57,732 nucleotides of DNA from Methylotenera sp. (GCF_030684185.1 NZ_JAUXOY010000006.1:1-57732); one strand, 5' to 3'. Counted from the first letter of the stretch, positions 41,164-50,050 are shown. Made by a program: numbers and translations. The notes: generated from the sequence alone by a model not told the origin.

Positions 41164-42195
41164 CTAAAAATGGTTATCGTGCGCAATCGCTGTCTCATTT
41201 TTTGATTGAAGTTTCCTCACTGTATTTTTTCTATATAGCTTAAGTGCTTCACCAATTTGTTTTATTGGGTGCTTGCTAAAGTAGGCGGCTAGTAGAAATA
41301 GACCTGCCAAAGAAGCTAAAATCCAGCTTAAATCAAACGGTGCCACATCGCGACGCGCGGGTTTTTGCTTTTTCATTGCGTCTAGTATGGTGTGCACATT
41401 GTCACCGTAGATATAGGTTGAGCCAACTTCCTTGGCAATTGTTTTCATATATTCAGCATTATGTTTTGAGATAAAGCGATCTTGCTCACCGCTGGCTACG
41501 TTATCATCTCTTGTTCCAATGTTCTGTTCCGAAATTTGCGCAATACCTGGCTGCAAGGCAAAGCTATCATTGGACCAGTAACCAATCAACTGGTTTTTTT
41601 CACTTAGTTTTGGAATAGATGCCCCTTTTTCAGAGCCGACACCTACTAATAGCCATCCGTCAGCCCCTTGAAAATTTGTTAGGTCTCTAGTGTTGAAGGC
41701 ATGAAGCCTAGGTGCTTCTTCTCCATCTGTGATGAAAACAACTTGTGCGGCTTCTGGAAAGCTGCGAATAATCCTTGTTATACTGAACAAGCTTTCACGT
41801 ATACGGCTATTGCCAGACCAGGCAGTCCGCCAGTCAAGGTGGTCAATAGTATCCTGAATCGCAGCAAAATTATTGCATACTTCAATAGGGTTATAAAGTG
41901 CGGCAACACTAGCCCCTGCGAATAAAGCAACGCTCACCTTTGTACCGCATGGCAGGGAAGATACCACTTCATGCAATAGTTTCTGCGTATGCGCAATACG
42001 TGACGCGGGCTTTCCATCTATGGTCATATCAATGGCATTCATGCTTTGGGAAATATCGGCAACCAATAGATAGGTATAGATATTATGTTTAATAGGTACG
42101 GTTGGGTGGAACATTGCTAATATAAGCAGCACCAAGGCGCCACCTAGCAATGCTGAGTCACGTTGGGCTTTAAAATAAGCAATCAGCTTTTTCAT
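41164..42195 (-). CDS. mxaL: MxaL, von Willebrand factor A domain protein
   Basis: A 343-residue membrane VWA protein, last gene of the set. N-terminal membrane segment (LLGGALVLLILAMFHP), then a VWA domain with MIDAS residues in LLVADISQSMNAID (DxSxS) and VVFITDGEEAP. A C-terminal membrane segment (DLSWILASLAGLFLLAAYF) puts the domain in the periplasm. In methylotrophs MxaA, K and L are needed for calcium insertion in methanol dehydrogenase. Its start overlaps the mxaK stop. Confidence 0.85.
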   Translation of the reverse strand: MKKLIAYFKAQRDSALLGGALVLLILAMFHPTVPIKHNIYTYLLVADISQSMNAIDMTIDGKPASRIAHTQKLLHEVVSSLPCGTKVSVALFAGASVAALYNPIEVCNNFAAIQDTIDHLDWRTAWSGNSRIRESLFSITRIIRSFPEAAQVVFITDGEEAPRLHAFNTRDLTNFQGADGWLLVGVGSEKGASIPKLSEKNQLIGYWSNDSFALQPGIAQISEQNIGTRDDNVASGEQDRFISKHNAEYMKTIAKEVGSTYIYGDNVHTILDAMKKQKPARRDVAPFDLSWILASLAGLFLLAAYFSKHPIKQIGEALKLYRKNTVRKLQSKNETAIAHDNHF

Positions 42196-42749
42196 TAAGG
42201 TAGCCCTACTGGAATGTTACCCATAATCAAGCCGGGCGAATCAGATTCACCTACGCCAGGCGTTGGATTTTCTGGAAGTAAGGTAATCACGCGATCAAGA
42301 TTACGGCGTGTGCCCCAGTTGTTATTATCTAACTTTAGCGCTTGCTTATAAGAGCTATGCGCTTGAGTCAGCAGATATTCTACTTCGTCTCTTACTTTTG
42401 GGTCATTGCCGCCACTTACCTGTAAGCTCTTTAAGAAGAACATATTGCCTAAATTGTGATGAACTGCCGCGCGTTGGCTGGCAGTACCTTTCCCGGTTAA
42501 TTGCGAGTACAGCAGTGTAGCTTCCTTGAAGCGCTCATTGTGTGCAAGCCAATAAGCAGTTGAGAATCTTGCCTCAAAACTTTGCATGTCCGTTTGCGGA
42601 TTTTTACCAGTGCTCACTGCTTGATTGAAAGCATTTATTTGGCGTATACGATTAAGTTCACTTAAGATGCCTGCAGTAGAAGCAACTGCAACAATTATTA
42701 AAATAAGAGTAAGTTTTTTTACGCTAATTGATTTTAAGCTGAACGCCAT
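42195..42749 (-). CDS. mxaK: MxaK, TPR-like membrane protein
   Basis: A 184-residue protein with an N-terminal membrane segment (LTLILIIVAVASTAGILS) and helical repeats (FSTAYWLAHNERFKEATLLYSQL; HHNLGNMFFLKSLQ; AHSSYKQALKLDNNNWG) of TPR type. It overlaps mxaC by 16 bases and mxaL by one, so expression is coupled. Role in methanol dehydrogenase maturation is known for the family; mechanism unclear. Confidence 0.82.
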   Translation of the reverse strand: MAFSLKSISVKKLTLILIIVAVASTAGILSELNRIRQINAFNQAVSTGKNPQTDMQSFEARFSTAYWLAHNERFKEATLLYSQLTGKGTASQRAAVHHNLGNMFFLKSLQVSGGNDPKVRDEVEYLLTQAHSSYKQALKLDNNNWGTRRNLDRVITLLPENPTPGVGESDSPGLIMGNIPVGLP

Positions 42750-43720
42750 GTTCTAACCTCCAGATATTTTACGCTAAGTAGCAGGGCAATCATCAAAGCT
42801 GCAATGATGTAGCAGAGTTGTGTAAAGTCGTGACCAGGAATTTTTTCCATATATTTAATAGGTTTTCTTTCTTTCTGGTTAATGTCTGAGATTGCCGCGG
42901 CGAGTGATTTTGGGTCTTCTGCCTCATATGCACTAAATGGAGTACGCAGAGTTTTAAAGTACTCATATAATTCAATTTCAGATGGTAGCGGGCTATCGTC
43001 CTTTGCTTTATATTCGTTAAAAATACTGATACCGCCGGGTTGTCTTAATACAATCCAGTACAGTGTAATATTGTATCTTTGTAGCCACTCACGTAGTTTT
43101 TGCTGTACGTCACCACTCATACGACCAGCTCCATCAGAGATTAAAATGATTGCGCGCGATCCTGAATCAGGCACGTTTTCAAACAAACTAACCGCGCTTG
43201 TCAAGCCTCCGCCAATGTTGGTCTGAAATAACGAGTTGCCAGCCGTTGCCTTGATTGCAGCTAAAATAGCCTCACGGCTTTCCGTGAGAGGTAACACATA
43301 CATTCCAGAATTACTAAAAGTAATTACGCCTATCATGTCATTTTGGCGTGCATTCACAAAGTCAGTCATTAACCGGCTTGCGGCGACGGATTTTGTTTCC
43401 CCGACGCGACCATCTGAAGTGCCACCAGCAAATGGATCATCCATACTGGCGCTTCTATCAATGACCATGCCGATTTGGGCGCCTACCCCGATACGTTCAA
43501 CCTTTTGCTCAAGGCTATGTGGGCTAGCTAAACCCAGAATGATGCAAAAAAGACTCACAGCCGCGAGTATCTTGAGTAATAAACCGATTAAATTTGACAA
43601 GGGGTCATGCGGTAGCATGTATACCCACGAGTAGGTGCGTGTGTGCGACCGTTCAAGTAATATCGGTAGCAGTGCCAGCGGCAGTAACCACAGCACTAAT
43701 GGATGCGTAAATATCATCAT
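42734..43720 (-). CDS. mxaC: MxaC, BatA-like VWA protein
   Basis: A 328-residue VWA protein between membrane segments: two at the N-terminus (LVLWLLPLALLPILLE; LLKILAAVSLFCIILGLAS) and one at the C-terminus (LCYIIAALMIALLLSVKYL). The MIDAS reads MVIDRSASMDDPF with TNIGGGL and LISDGAG. BatA-type proteins pair with the second VWA protein (MxaL) and the AAA+ ATPase MxaR. It overlaps mxaA by four bases. Confidence 0.85.
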   Translation of the reverse strand: MMIFTHPLVLWLLPLALLPILLERSHTRTYSWVYMLPHDPLSNLIGLLLKILAAVSLFCIILGLASPHSLEQKVERIGVGAQIGMVIDRSASMDDPFAGGTSDGRVGETKSVAASRLMTDFVNARQNDMIGVITFSNSGMYVLPLTESREAILAAIKATAGNSLFQTNIGGGLTSAVSLFENVPDSGSRAIILISDGAGRMSGDVQQKLREWLQRYNITLYWIVLRQPGGISIFNEYKAKDDSPLPSEIELYEYFKTLRTPFSAYEAEDPKSLAAAISDINQKERKPIKYMEKIPGHDFTQLCYIIAALMIALLLSVKYLEVRTWRSA

Positions 43721-44724
43721 CTACTCGTTTCTGGTCTTAGTCCGCGTTCACAGTCACGCATGTGGCGACAAAACTTAAGTAGCCAGGCTTTTGATGAGTT
43801 TTCGCCTAGGTTTGATGAGCCGTCAGCTTCAAAAAATACTTGGCGCGATAAACTGAAAAACTTCTCAATATCTTGTTTGACAGGTGCGAAAGTTGGTTTT
43901 GTTTTTAGAAAGCTTTCAATATTATTCCCGAATAAAGTCGTGCCTGCTGTTTTATTGAGCGCTTCATGCATCCGTCCTACTGCCTGTTTCAAACCCTCAG
44001 TTGTATCTGGGGCTTTGCGAATGTCACGGTAAGCTTTAGCAAAAGGCGCTCCCATTCTTGGGAGCCAGGCATGCATGCCAAAAATATAAAGTAATCCTAG
44101 TAGCGATAAGCCTAGCAAGCTACTCAGCACCTTAACGTGAAGTTTTTGATTACTTGAATCAATGAGTAAAGGAGGTGTGAGTGGACTTAATTCTTCTTTT
44201 AACTTAATTGCGCCAAATACTGACAGTGGAGAGATGCGGAAAGCAAACGAAGGAATACGGTACTGTAATAATTCTTTTTTCTCGGTATTTCTCATTTTGA
44301 CTATTTCGGCTCTCAGCGCTGCAGGCTTAGCTAACTTGCCAGTAGTAAAGACTTGGTAGCTAAGGTGTAACACATGCGTCACGCTATCACTATTTTTCTT
44401 TTCTTCTATGCTGATTTTAACCAGTTCTATGCCTGAAATCTGCCCTTGATAACGATGCTCGTAGCCTACTATTGGTATAGACTCTTTTACCAGCTCGTAT
44501 GGTTTTTTGACAGTAAGTGTGATGGTCCTTTCTAGCACATCCCCCACAACAAACCCAGCATCACGTGTCGGATTAACTTCATGTATTTCTATATATTTGT
44601 CGTTGATGGAGGGTAGTACAACGTCTGCCATCGCGGGTTGAGTGCCCAGAATGATGGAATATATCAGGAATAATAAATTTAAAAAGTATGGGTTTAGGTT
44701 GCTGGGTCGCATAAATGTACTCAT
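43717..44724 (-). CDS. mxaA: MxaA, methanol dehydrogenase maturation protein
   Basis: A 335-residue protein with a signal sequence (LLFLIYSIILGTQPAMA), a periplasmic beta-rich region of about 170 residues and one membrane segment near 200 (LLGLSLLGLLYIFGMHAW), followed by a cytoplasmic helical tail. Position between mxaS and mxaC and the topology fit MxaA, required for calcium incorporation in MxaFI. It has little recognisable motif structure on its own, so identity leans on context. Confidence 0.78.
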   Translation of the reverse strand: MSTFMRPSNLNPYFLNLLFLIYSIILGTQPAMADVVLPSINDKYIEIHEVNPTRDAGFVVGDVLERTITLTVKKPYELVKESIPIVGYEHRYQGQISGIELVKISIEEKKNSDSVTHVLHLSYQVFTTGKLAKPAALRAEIVKMRNTEKKELLQYRIPSFAFRISPLSVFGAIKLKEELSPLTPPLLIDSSNQKLHVKVLSSLLGLSLLGLLYIFGMHAWLPRMGAPFAKAYRDIRKAPDTTEGLKQAVGRMHEALNKTAGTTLFGNNIESFLKTKPTFAPVKQDIEKFFSLSRQVFFEADGSSNLGENSSKAWLLKFCRHMRDCERGLRPETSR

Positions 44725-44727
44725 TAA

Positions 44728-45609
44728 TTAAGCCGCCACATATTGGTGGAAATATTCAGATAATTGGTCGGCATCGAAGCTGTTTTCCACAAAAAACGGC
44801 TGCATGTCGAAGCGCAAAAACAGGTTTTCTATCGCTTTGCGTCTATCGGCAAAACTTTTTAGAATGCGATTGCGATATTCTTTACGTAGAAATAAGGTGC
44901 GCTTGGCGCCAGTTTCAGGATCGGTTACATTGGTAATGCCAAATTCTGGTAAATCCGTATACTCTGAGCTATCCCATAACACCATGGGCACGATATGATG
45001 GCGCTGCATGAGAACCAATGCGTCTTCTAAATCGCTGATAGGCATGTGAAAGTCAGAAACCATAAAAATCAATGATCTTTCTCGTGGTAATAATCTCACA
45101 GTATCTATCAGTGCGGTACTTCCCACCTCAGCAGGTTGGTAGTTTTTGAGATTTTCAGCCATCTCAATTGCCATATGCGGTCTGGTAGATAGTGCGCATA
45201 ACCAGTCTTCGCGCACTACATCATCAAAGCCGATAAAGCCGACTAAATCGCGATTATGCGCAGCTGACTGAGCCACTGATTGAGTGATATCAGCCGCAAT
45301 AGCTATTTTTTTTCGTGTACTTCCATCTTGCATAGAACTGCCGTACTGCATTGAACCGGACAAATCGCACAAGACAAAGACAGGTGTGACACTCTTCTGG
45401 TTAAATATCCGTACATGGATTTGTTCCAAAGGGTCGCGTATGGTCTGGCGTATATCTATACGGCGCGGGTCAGGGTAAGAGAGTAGAGTAGTATGTCCGC
45501 GAAACTCCATTCCCATACCGCGCTGGTTGCTTTTGTGTCTGCCGGGCCTGCGTGAGCGTGAGCGCCATGCGATATGGTAACTAAACTCTTTAATATGTTC
45601 TGGGCGCAT
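44728..45609 (-). CDS. mxaS: MxaS, DUF58 protein
   Basis: A 293-residue DUF58 protein whose core carries a VWA-like metal site, FVLCDLSGSMQYG, and later FMVSDFHMP. The N-terminal GMGMEFRGHTTLLSYPDPRRIDIRQTIRD resembles the DUF58 entry segment. Cytosolic by sequence. MoxR-type ATPase plus DUF58 pairs typically act together on VWA partners. Confidence 0.85.
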   Translation of the reverse strand: MRPEHIKEFSYHIAWRSRSRRPGRHKSNQRGMGMEFRGHTTLLSYPDPRRIDIRQTIRDPLEQIHVRIFNQKSVTPVFVLCDLSGSMQYGSSMQDGSTRKKIAIAADITQSVAQSAAHNRDLVGFIGFDDVVREDWLCALSTRPHMAIEMAENLKNYQPAEVGSTALIDTVRLLPRERSLIFMVSDFHMPISDLEDALVLMQRHHIVPMVLWDSSEYTDLPEFGITNVTDPETGAKRTLFLRKEYRNRILKSFADRRKAIENLFLRFDMQPFFVENSFDADQLSEYFHQYVAA

Positions 45610-45676
45610 TAGAATGGTTCAAAATGAGGAATGAGCGAGTTATAACTTAGTAATTGGTAACTTGATGATTGGTAAC

Positions 45677-46693
45677 TTAAGGTGCCGCTATCGCGTGGAT
45701 AATGCCAGTTAACATATCGCGAGCGATTTCTGTACGACGCATTTCATACACAGGACTAAATACCAAGCGATGTGCAACAGTTGCGTGAAAGACATCATGA
45801 ATATCTTCCGGCAACACGGCGGTGCGCTCATTTAGCCACGCATTTACACGGGCTGCACGCAATACCATCGCCATACCGCGCGGACTAGCACCAGATAATA
45901 CTAATCGGTTCATATCAACGCCTGATACTTTTACGCCAAAATCTGTCGGCGTTTTAGTTGCGCGCCACAAATTAAGCACGTAGCTACGCAATGTTGGGCT
46001 CGCAGAAATACTATTTTGCAGCAAACTGGCAAAGCTGTTTAATTGATCAAATTGCAATATATTTTCAGGTACATTTGAAACCAGCTTATCTGCATCATGA
46101 AAACGGGTGTCAAATACCAATGACTCCATGATGCTATCGTCATTTGGTACAACAATCGGAATTTCCATCATGAAACGATCCCGTGCGGCAGAGGGTATGT
46201 CGAACGTTTCTTCTTTTTCAACTTGGTTACGGTCAGCAAATACCAGCATGTGTGGGAAGTGGTATTCTCTGTTAAACGCCGTTAGTGTGCGTTCCGCCAT
46301 CACGCGCAACAACAATGAATGAACTTGCGGGCGGGCACGGTTAATTTCGTTAAAGAAAAATACTGATAAATTTTCACCAGACATCAATATCGGGCCTGGG
46401 CTTACATGCGGTTTACCATCTTCACCCAAATACGTGTGATAGATTAAATCGTTGGGCATCAAGTCGATGGTGCCTTCGATTCGTTGGTAACCACCGCCGA
46501 TACCACGGGTAAATGCGCGTAGCAGGGTTGTTTTACCAACGCCCACATCACCTTCAAGCAATACATGGCCACGGGCAAAGATGGATGTGGTAATCAGGCG
46601 TACAGGGATATGTTGACCTACAATGACCTTGTTAACTTCAGACTCTAAGGTAAGTGCATGATTGCGCCAGTCGGCTAATTGTGTGTCGCTCAT
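45677..46693 (-). CDS. mxaR: MxaR, MoxR-family AAA+ ATPase
   Basis: A 338-residue MoxR ATPase, first gene of the cluster. Walker A LLEGDVGVGKTTLLRAF, Walker B region FFFNEINRARPQ (Asn where MoxR proteins usually have Asp), sensor I LVFADRNQVEKEETFDIP, and the arginine finger region AARDRFMMEI. MoxR ATPases work as chaperones for insertion of metal into target enzymes. AGGA lies about nine bases upstream of the ATG. A 67-bp gap separates it from mxaS. Confidence 0.88.
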   Translation of the reverse strand: MSDTQLADWRNHALTLESEVNKVIVGQHIPVRLITTSIFARGHVLLEGDVGVGKTTLLRAFTRGIGGGYQRIEGTIDLMPNDLIYHTYLGEDGKPHVSPGPILMSGENLSVFFFNEINRARPQVHSLLLRVMAERTLTAFNREYHFPHMLVFADRNQVEKEETFDIPSAARDRFMMEIPIVVPNDDSIMESLVFDTRFHDADKLVSNVPENILQFDQLNSFASLLQNSISASPTLRSYVLNLWRATKTPTDFGVKVSGVDMNRLVLSGASPRGMAMVLRAARVNAWLNERTAVLPEDIHDVFHATVAHRLVFSPVYEMRRTEIARDMLTGIIHAIAAP

Positions 46694-46775
46694 TTAAGGT
46701 GTTCCTAAGCTATAAAATTAGTTGTTGTAGTTTGTTAAAATTTTGTAACAGAATGTACTGATTGTAATTGGTTTG

Positions 46776-46804
46776 TATAAAGCTGGGTAGTACACAGCTT
46801 TATA
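46776..46804. promoter_or_regulatory. inverted repeat in the mxaR upstream region
   Basis: TATAAAGCTG (46776-46785) is perfectly inverted at 46795-46804 with a 9-nt centre (GGTAGTACA). It lies about 83 bp before the mxaR start. It may be an operator for the mxa cluster or, in RNA, a leader hairpin. No T tract follows in either direction. Binding protein unknown. Confidence 0.45.
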
Positions 46805-46973
46805 AAATGCTAATTGCCTGTCTGTAAATGCTAATATAAATGAAATTTTTAAGCGTATATACAGATTTGTATACCCCCGTTAAGTATTTTAAAACTTTTT
46901 TTAAAAATATAGCAGAAGAGGACTAAGCTGACTTGCCTAGCGCACGAATTAACAAGTTATTTATCAGCAGATT

Positions 46974-47041
46974 AAAAAAGACCCGCAACACCGTTAAAGG
47001 GGCTGCGGGTTAAGGGAGGGCGAAAATTTGGAGATCCGCAA
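46974..47041 (-). ncRNA. candidate sigma-54-dependent small RNA or attenuated mxaR leader
   Basis: Predicted from a perfect sigma-54 promoter (47067-47052) and an intrinsic terminator. The transcript would start near 47041 and run leftwards about 67 nt. Its 5' half is unpaired and contains UCUCC and CCCUCCC, complementary to Shine-Dalgarno sequences. Its 3' half folds as ACCCGCA/TGCGGGT (47010-47004 with 46987-46981, minus strand) and ends in a run of six T (46979-46974). No other gene on this strand between the promoter and the terminator could own it. Alternatively the terminator is a leader attenuator for mxaRSACKL, about 280 bp downstream. Confidence 0.5.
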
Positions 47042-47051
47042 ATTATATTTG

Positions 47052-47067
47052 TGCAAATCTTATGCCA
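47052..47067 (-). promoter_or_regulatory. sigma-54 promoter upstream of candidate small RNA
   Basis: On the minus strand TGGCATAAGATTTGCA matches the consensus TGGCAYR-N4-TTGCW at every defined position, with the GG and GC doublets at the required spacing. The predicted start is near 47041. It reads toward the terminator at 46974 and then mxaR. Confidence 0.65.
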
Positions 47068-47119
47068 ATTAAAAATTTAAATTAATTCAATTGCTTAAAA
47101 TTTAGAGGCTCTAGATTGG

Positions 47120-47135
47120 TGGTTGTATACAACCA
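47120..47135. promoter_or_regulatory. 16-bp perfect palindrome, possible enhancer or fab operator
   Basis: TGGTTGTATACAACCA is a perfect palindrome centred about 87 bp upstream of the predicted sigma-54 start, a normal distance for an enhancer-binding-protein site. It is also about 130 bp before fabA and could be the operator of a fatty-acid regulator. A second dyad, CAGCC-AAA-GGCTG, follows at 47149-47161. Confidence 0.5.
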
Positions 47136-47264
47136 AGCTGGTTAATTACAGCCAAAGGCTGCAAATTATTCTCTATAAAAAATTGATAAAGCGTGAATAG
47201 GGCTTTCGTAAAATCGAATTTAAAGCGAAAATAGCATCCTGGATATCACTATTAAAATAAAATC

Positions 47265-47798
47265 ATGTCAAATCAATCTAGTATTGCTAAACAAAACAGT
47301 TTTACAAAAGAAGAGTTACTGAAGTGCGGTAGGGGCGAGATGTTTGGGGAAGGTAATGCCCAACTGCCTTTACCTCCGATGCTAATGTTTGATCGCATTG
47401 TTTCTATTACTGAAGATGGCGGCAAGTACGGTAATGGCCAAATCATTGCAGAGCTTGATATTAGGCCTGATTTATGGTTTTTCGAGTGTCATTTTACGGG
47501 CGACCCTGTGATGCCTGGTTGTTTGGGATTAGATGCCATGTGGCAATTAGTCGGGTTTTATTTGGGCTGGAAGGGTGGTCCAGGACGTGGGCGTGCACTG
47601 GGTGCTGGTGAAGTTAAGTTTACCGGCCAGGTGTTGCCAACGGCAAAAATGGCGACTTACACGATTGATTTAAAACGCGTAATTATGCGTAAATTAGTGA
47701 TGGGATTGGCTGATGCTACTATGACTTTAGATGGCCGTGAAATCTATGTGGCGCAAGACTTGCGCGTTGGCTTGTTTACTAGAACAGACAATTTTTAA
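47265..47798 (+). CDS. fabA: 3-hydroxydecanoyl-ACP dehydratase/isomerase
   Basis: A 177-residue hot-dog enzyme that dehydrates and isomerises C10 intermediates, the branch point to unsaturated fatty acids. The catalytic histidine lies in [18 protein letters not shown] and the aspartate in [11 protein letters not shown]. Length is normal. It is paired with fabB, the FabA/FabB route being the usual anaerobic unsaturated pathway. No Shine-Dalgarno is evident before the ATG. Confidence 0.95.
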   Translation: MSNQSSIAKQNSFTKEELLKCGRGEMFGEGNAQLPLPPMLMFDRIVSITEDGGKYGNGQIIAELDIRPDLWFFECHFTGDPVMPGCLGLDAMWQLVGFYLGWKGGPGRGRALGAGEVKFTGQVLPTAKMATYTIDLKRVIMRKLVMGLADATMTLDGREIYVAQDLRVGLFTRTDNF

Positions 47799-47845
47799 AA
47801 TAGTATTTGTTAATAGAATAAAAAAATAATTTGAAGGGGCACGAA

Positions 47846-49078
47846 ATGCGTCGTGTAGTAGTTACTGGAATGGGGATTGTATCCAGTTTGGGTAATAATA
47901 AATCTGAAGTACTGGCAAGTTTAAAGGCTGGAAAATCAGGTATTACCTATCAACCTGAGTATGCAGAGTGTGGTTTGCGCTCACATGTGGCTGGATCAAT
48001 CAAAAATTTAAATATAGAAGAGATGATTGACCGCAAGCTGTTGCGCTTTATGGCCAAAGGCCATGCTTATGCTTGGCTTGCCATGCAAGAAGCCATTGCA
48101 GATGCGAGTTTGCCTGAGGATTTAGTGTCTAATATCCGCACCGGCTTGATTGTGGGCGCAGGTGGCACATCCACAGAAAGTATGCTGGAAGCTACCAACA
48201 CACTTGCTGAAAAAGGTATCCGTCGCGTTGGCCCTTATATGGTCACAAAAACCATGTCTAGCGGCATTGCAGCTTGTTTGGCAACTGGCGCGAAAATCAA
48301 AGGGGTGAATTACGGCATCAGTTCAGCATGTTCTACCAGTGCGCATTGTATTGGTGCAGGTGTTGAGCAAATTCAGCTAGGCAAGCAAGATATTGTGTTT
48401 GCAGGGGGTGGTGAAGAAGAGCATTGGACGATGTCATTTTTGTTCGATGCTATGGGTGCACTGAGTAGTAAATATAACGAAACTCCCGATAAAGCCTCAC
48501 GTACATATGACGCTGACCGTGATGGTTTCGTAATTTCAGGTGGCGGCGGCATTGTCGTGCTGGAAGAGTATGAACATGCTAAAGCACGCGGTGCAAAAAT
48601 CTATGCGGAAGTAGTGGGTTACGGCGCGACATCCGATGGTTACGATATGGTTGCACCAAGCGGAGAAGGGGCTGTGCGCTGCATGCGTCAAGCTTTACAA
48701 GGGGTTGAAGGCAATATTGATTACATCAATACGCATGGTACCAGTACGCCCGTGGGTGACACCAAGGAGTTGGAAGCAATTCGTGAAGTGTTTGGTCATA
48801 ATGGTTTAAAACAAAGTCCTGCCGTTGCCTCTACAAAATCACTTTCAGGACACGCGCTGGGTGCAGCGGGTGTAAATGAAGCTATTTATACCATGCTCAT
48901 GATGGAAAATAATTTCATTGCAGCCTCGGCTAATATTGAGAACTTAGATCCAGGAGCAGAAGGTTTAAATATCGTACGTAATCGTATCGATAACGTCAAA
49001 ATTGAAACTGCGTTATCTAACAGTTTCGGCTTTGGCGGCACTAATGCAACATTAACACTGTCAACAAAAAACCTTTAG
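47846..49078 (+). CDS. fabB: beta-ketoacyl-ACP synthase I
   Basis: A 410-residue condensing enzyme that elongates the unsaturated product of FabA. Catalytic cysteine in [14 protein letters not shown], histidines in [11 protein letters not shown] and [15 protein letters not shown] 47846 is preferred because GAAGGGG lies six to seven bases before it; an upstream TTG in frame overlaps that site. It lies 47 bp after fabA and is followed by a terminator hairpin overlapping its stop. Confidence 0.95.
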   Translation: MRRVVVTGMGIVSSLGNNKSEVLASLKAGKSGITYQPEYAECGLRSHVAGSIKNLNIEEMIDRKLLRFMAKGHAYAWLAMQEAIADASLPEDLVSNIRTGLIVGAGGTSTESMLEATNTLAEKGIRRVGPYMVTKTMSSGIAACLATGAKIKGVNYGISSACSTSAHCIGAGVEQIQLGKQDIVFAGGGEEEHWTMSFLFDAMGALSSKYNETPDKASRTYDADRDGFVISGGGGIVVLEEYEHAKARGAKIYAEVVGYGATSDGYDMVAPSGEGAVRCMRQALQGVEGNIDYINTHGTSTPVGDTKELEAIREVFGHNGLKQSPAVASTKSLSGHALGAAGVNEAIYTMLMMENNFIAASANIENLDPGAEGLNIVRNRIDNVKIETALSNSFGFGGTNATLTLSTKNL

Positions 49079-49106
49079 TCTGCGTTACGGACTAATGGTT
49101 TTTTTG
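49075..49106 (+). terminator. terminator after fabB
   Basis: TTAGTC (49075-49080) pairs with GACTAA (49090-49095) around a 9-nt loop; TGG and then seven or eight T follow. The stem includes the fabB stop codon. Stem is short but the T tract is good. The next gene starts 13 bases beyond. Confidence 0.55.
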
Positions 49107-49118
49107 AAGGTGGTCGAG

Positions 49119-49661
49119 ATGAAATTCAAGCTATTCAATGTTTTACTTTTTGCGGTGATATTCACTGGTTGCGCTACGTTGAGTGACCGTACGGTGAATG
49201 TCACTGAGGTTCAATTACAGCAAAAACTGAATGAGCGTTTAGCGACTCCAATTTCACTGCTTAAGATATTTGACGTTAATTTAAGTAATTCAATTGTAAA
49301 GTTCGACGGTAAGACGGGTCGTATGATAACTAGGCTGGATGCAAGTTTAACCAGCCTTTTAAGTGACAAGGCGCTTGCAGGTAAACTGGATATTTCAGGC
49401 AAGCTGCGTTTCGATGCGGCCACAAACTCTGTAGTATTAGATGACCCTAAAGTGGAAAGTCTTAATTTAGATGGTTTAGATGCTAAGCAAGGAGAGTTCT
49501 TTAATTTGCTTGCCCAAAGACTTGGTGGTGAAATGTTAAATGGTTTGTCTTTGTATACCGTTAAGCCGGAAGATTTAAAGTTAGGTTCAACACAATATAA
49601 CCCTAAAGCAATGCAAATTACTGATTCTGGTTTGCAGATAACATTTAGCCCAGTCAGGTAG
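49119..49661 (+). CDS. DUF1439 (YceB-like) lipoprotein
   Basis: A 180-residue protein. The signal peptide ends in FAVIFTGC, a lipobox-type sequence, so it should be lipidated at that cysteine. The body (VTEVQLQQKLNERLATPISL...) is the YceB/DUF1439 type, thought to bind lipid-like ligands in the periplasm; function unknown. ATG 49119 is chosen because GAAGG lies eight bases before it and it opens directly on the signal peptide; a longer reading begins at 49095 inside the terminator. Convergent with the next gene. Confidence 0.8.
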   Translation: MKFKLFNVLLFAVIFTGCATLSDRTVNVTEVQLQQKLNERLATPISLLKIFDVNLSNSIVKFDGKTGRMITRLDASLTSLLSDKALAGKLDISGKLRFDAATNSVVLDDPKVESLNLDGLDAKQGEFFNLLAQRLGGEMLNGLSLYTVKPEDLKLGSTQYNPKAMQITDSGLQITFSPVR

Positions 49662-49663
49662 TG

Positions 49664-50032
49664 TTACAAGATTAGCGCTGCGAGTACGTTACGTCCTTCA
49701 CTCATTAATATATTGTAAGTTCGGCATGCTGCCGCTGTCGTCATGCATTCTAGCGGAATGCTTTTTGTACTAAGTGAATGGTAAATGCTTGGATGTAAAA
49801 ACTGATGCCTTATCCCAGTTCCTAATAAAATTACCTCAGCGTTAAGCTCAGCAATTTTTGTAAAATGCTGGTCTGTTAAATGTGCGAAATCTGTTGATTC
49901 CCAATCAAGAATGAGTTGTTGCGGCATGACAATTAAATTTTTGGCATAGCGCTGCTTGTTCACTTCTATATAGCTTTCACTGTAAGCCGTGATTAAATTA
50001 TTATTTTCCGCCGTTGTTAAATGTAGTTTCAT
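49664..50032 (-). CDS. Mth938-like domain protein (DUF498/NDUFAF3 family)
   Basis: A 122-residue protein with the compact Mth938 fold: YIEVNKQRYAKNLIVMP at the start, EVILLGTGIRHQFLHPSIYHSL in the middle, ECMTTAAACRTYNILMSEGRNVLAALIL at the end. The GTG..Q motif and MTTAAACRTYNIL segment are typical. Mitochondrial relatives assist complex I assembly; the bacterial role is unknown. It ends two bases from the DUF1439 gene. Confidence 0.85.
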   Translation of the reverse strand: MKLHLTTAENNNLITAYSESYIEVNKQRYAKNLIVMPQQLILDWESTDFAHLTDQHFTKIAELNAEVILLGTGIRHQFLHPSIYHSLSTKSIPLECMTTAAACRTYNILMSEGRNVLAALIL

Positions 50033-50050
50033 TGCCTAGCATGGCTTTCA

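Larger units (their letters stand above)
46694..47264. other. 571-bp control region between mxaR and fabA
   Basis: The largest gene-free stretch in the window, AT-rich. From left to right it contains a 10-bp stem inverted repeat at 46776-46804, an unremarkable AT-rich stretch, a minus-strand intrinsic terminator at 46974-47010, a minus-strand sigma-54 promoter at 47052-47067 and two dyads at 47120-47161. I see no credible ORF of more than about 30 codons. Its parts are annotated separately. Confidence 0.7.

Noticed and set aside
49095-49118. DUF1439 lipoprotein starting at 49095
   Set aside because: That start lies within the fabB terminator T tract and places eight residues before the signal peptide; 49119 has a ribosome binding site.
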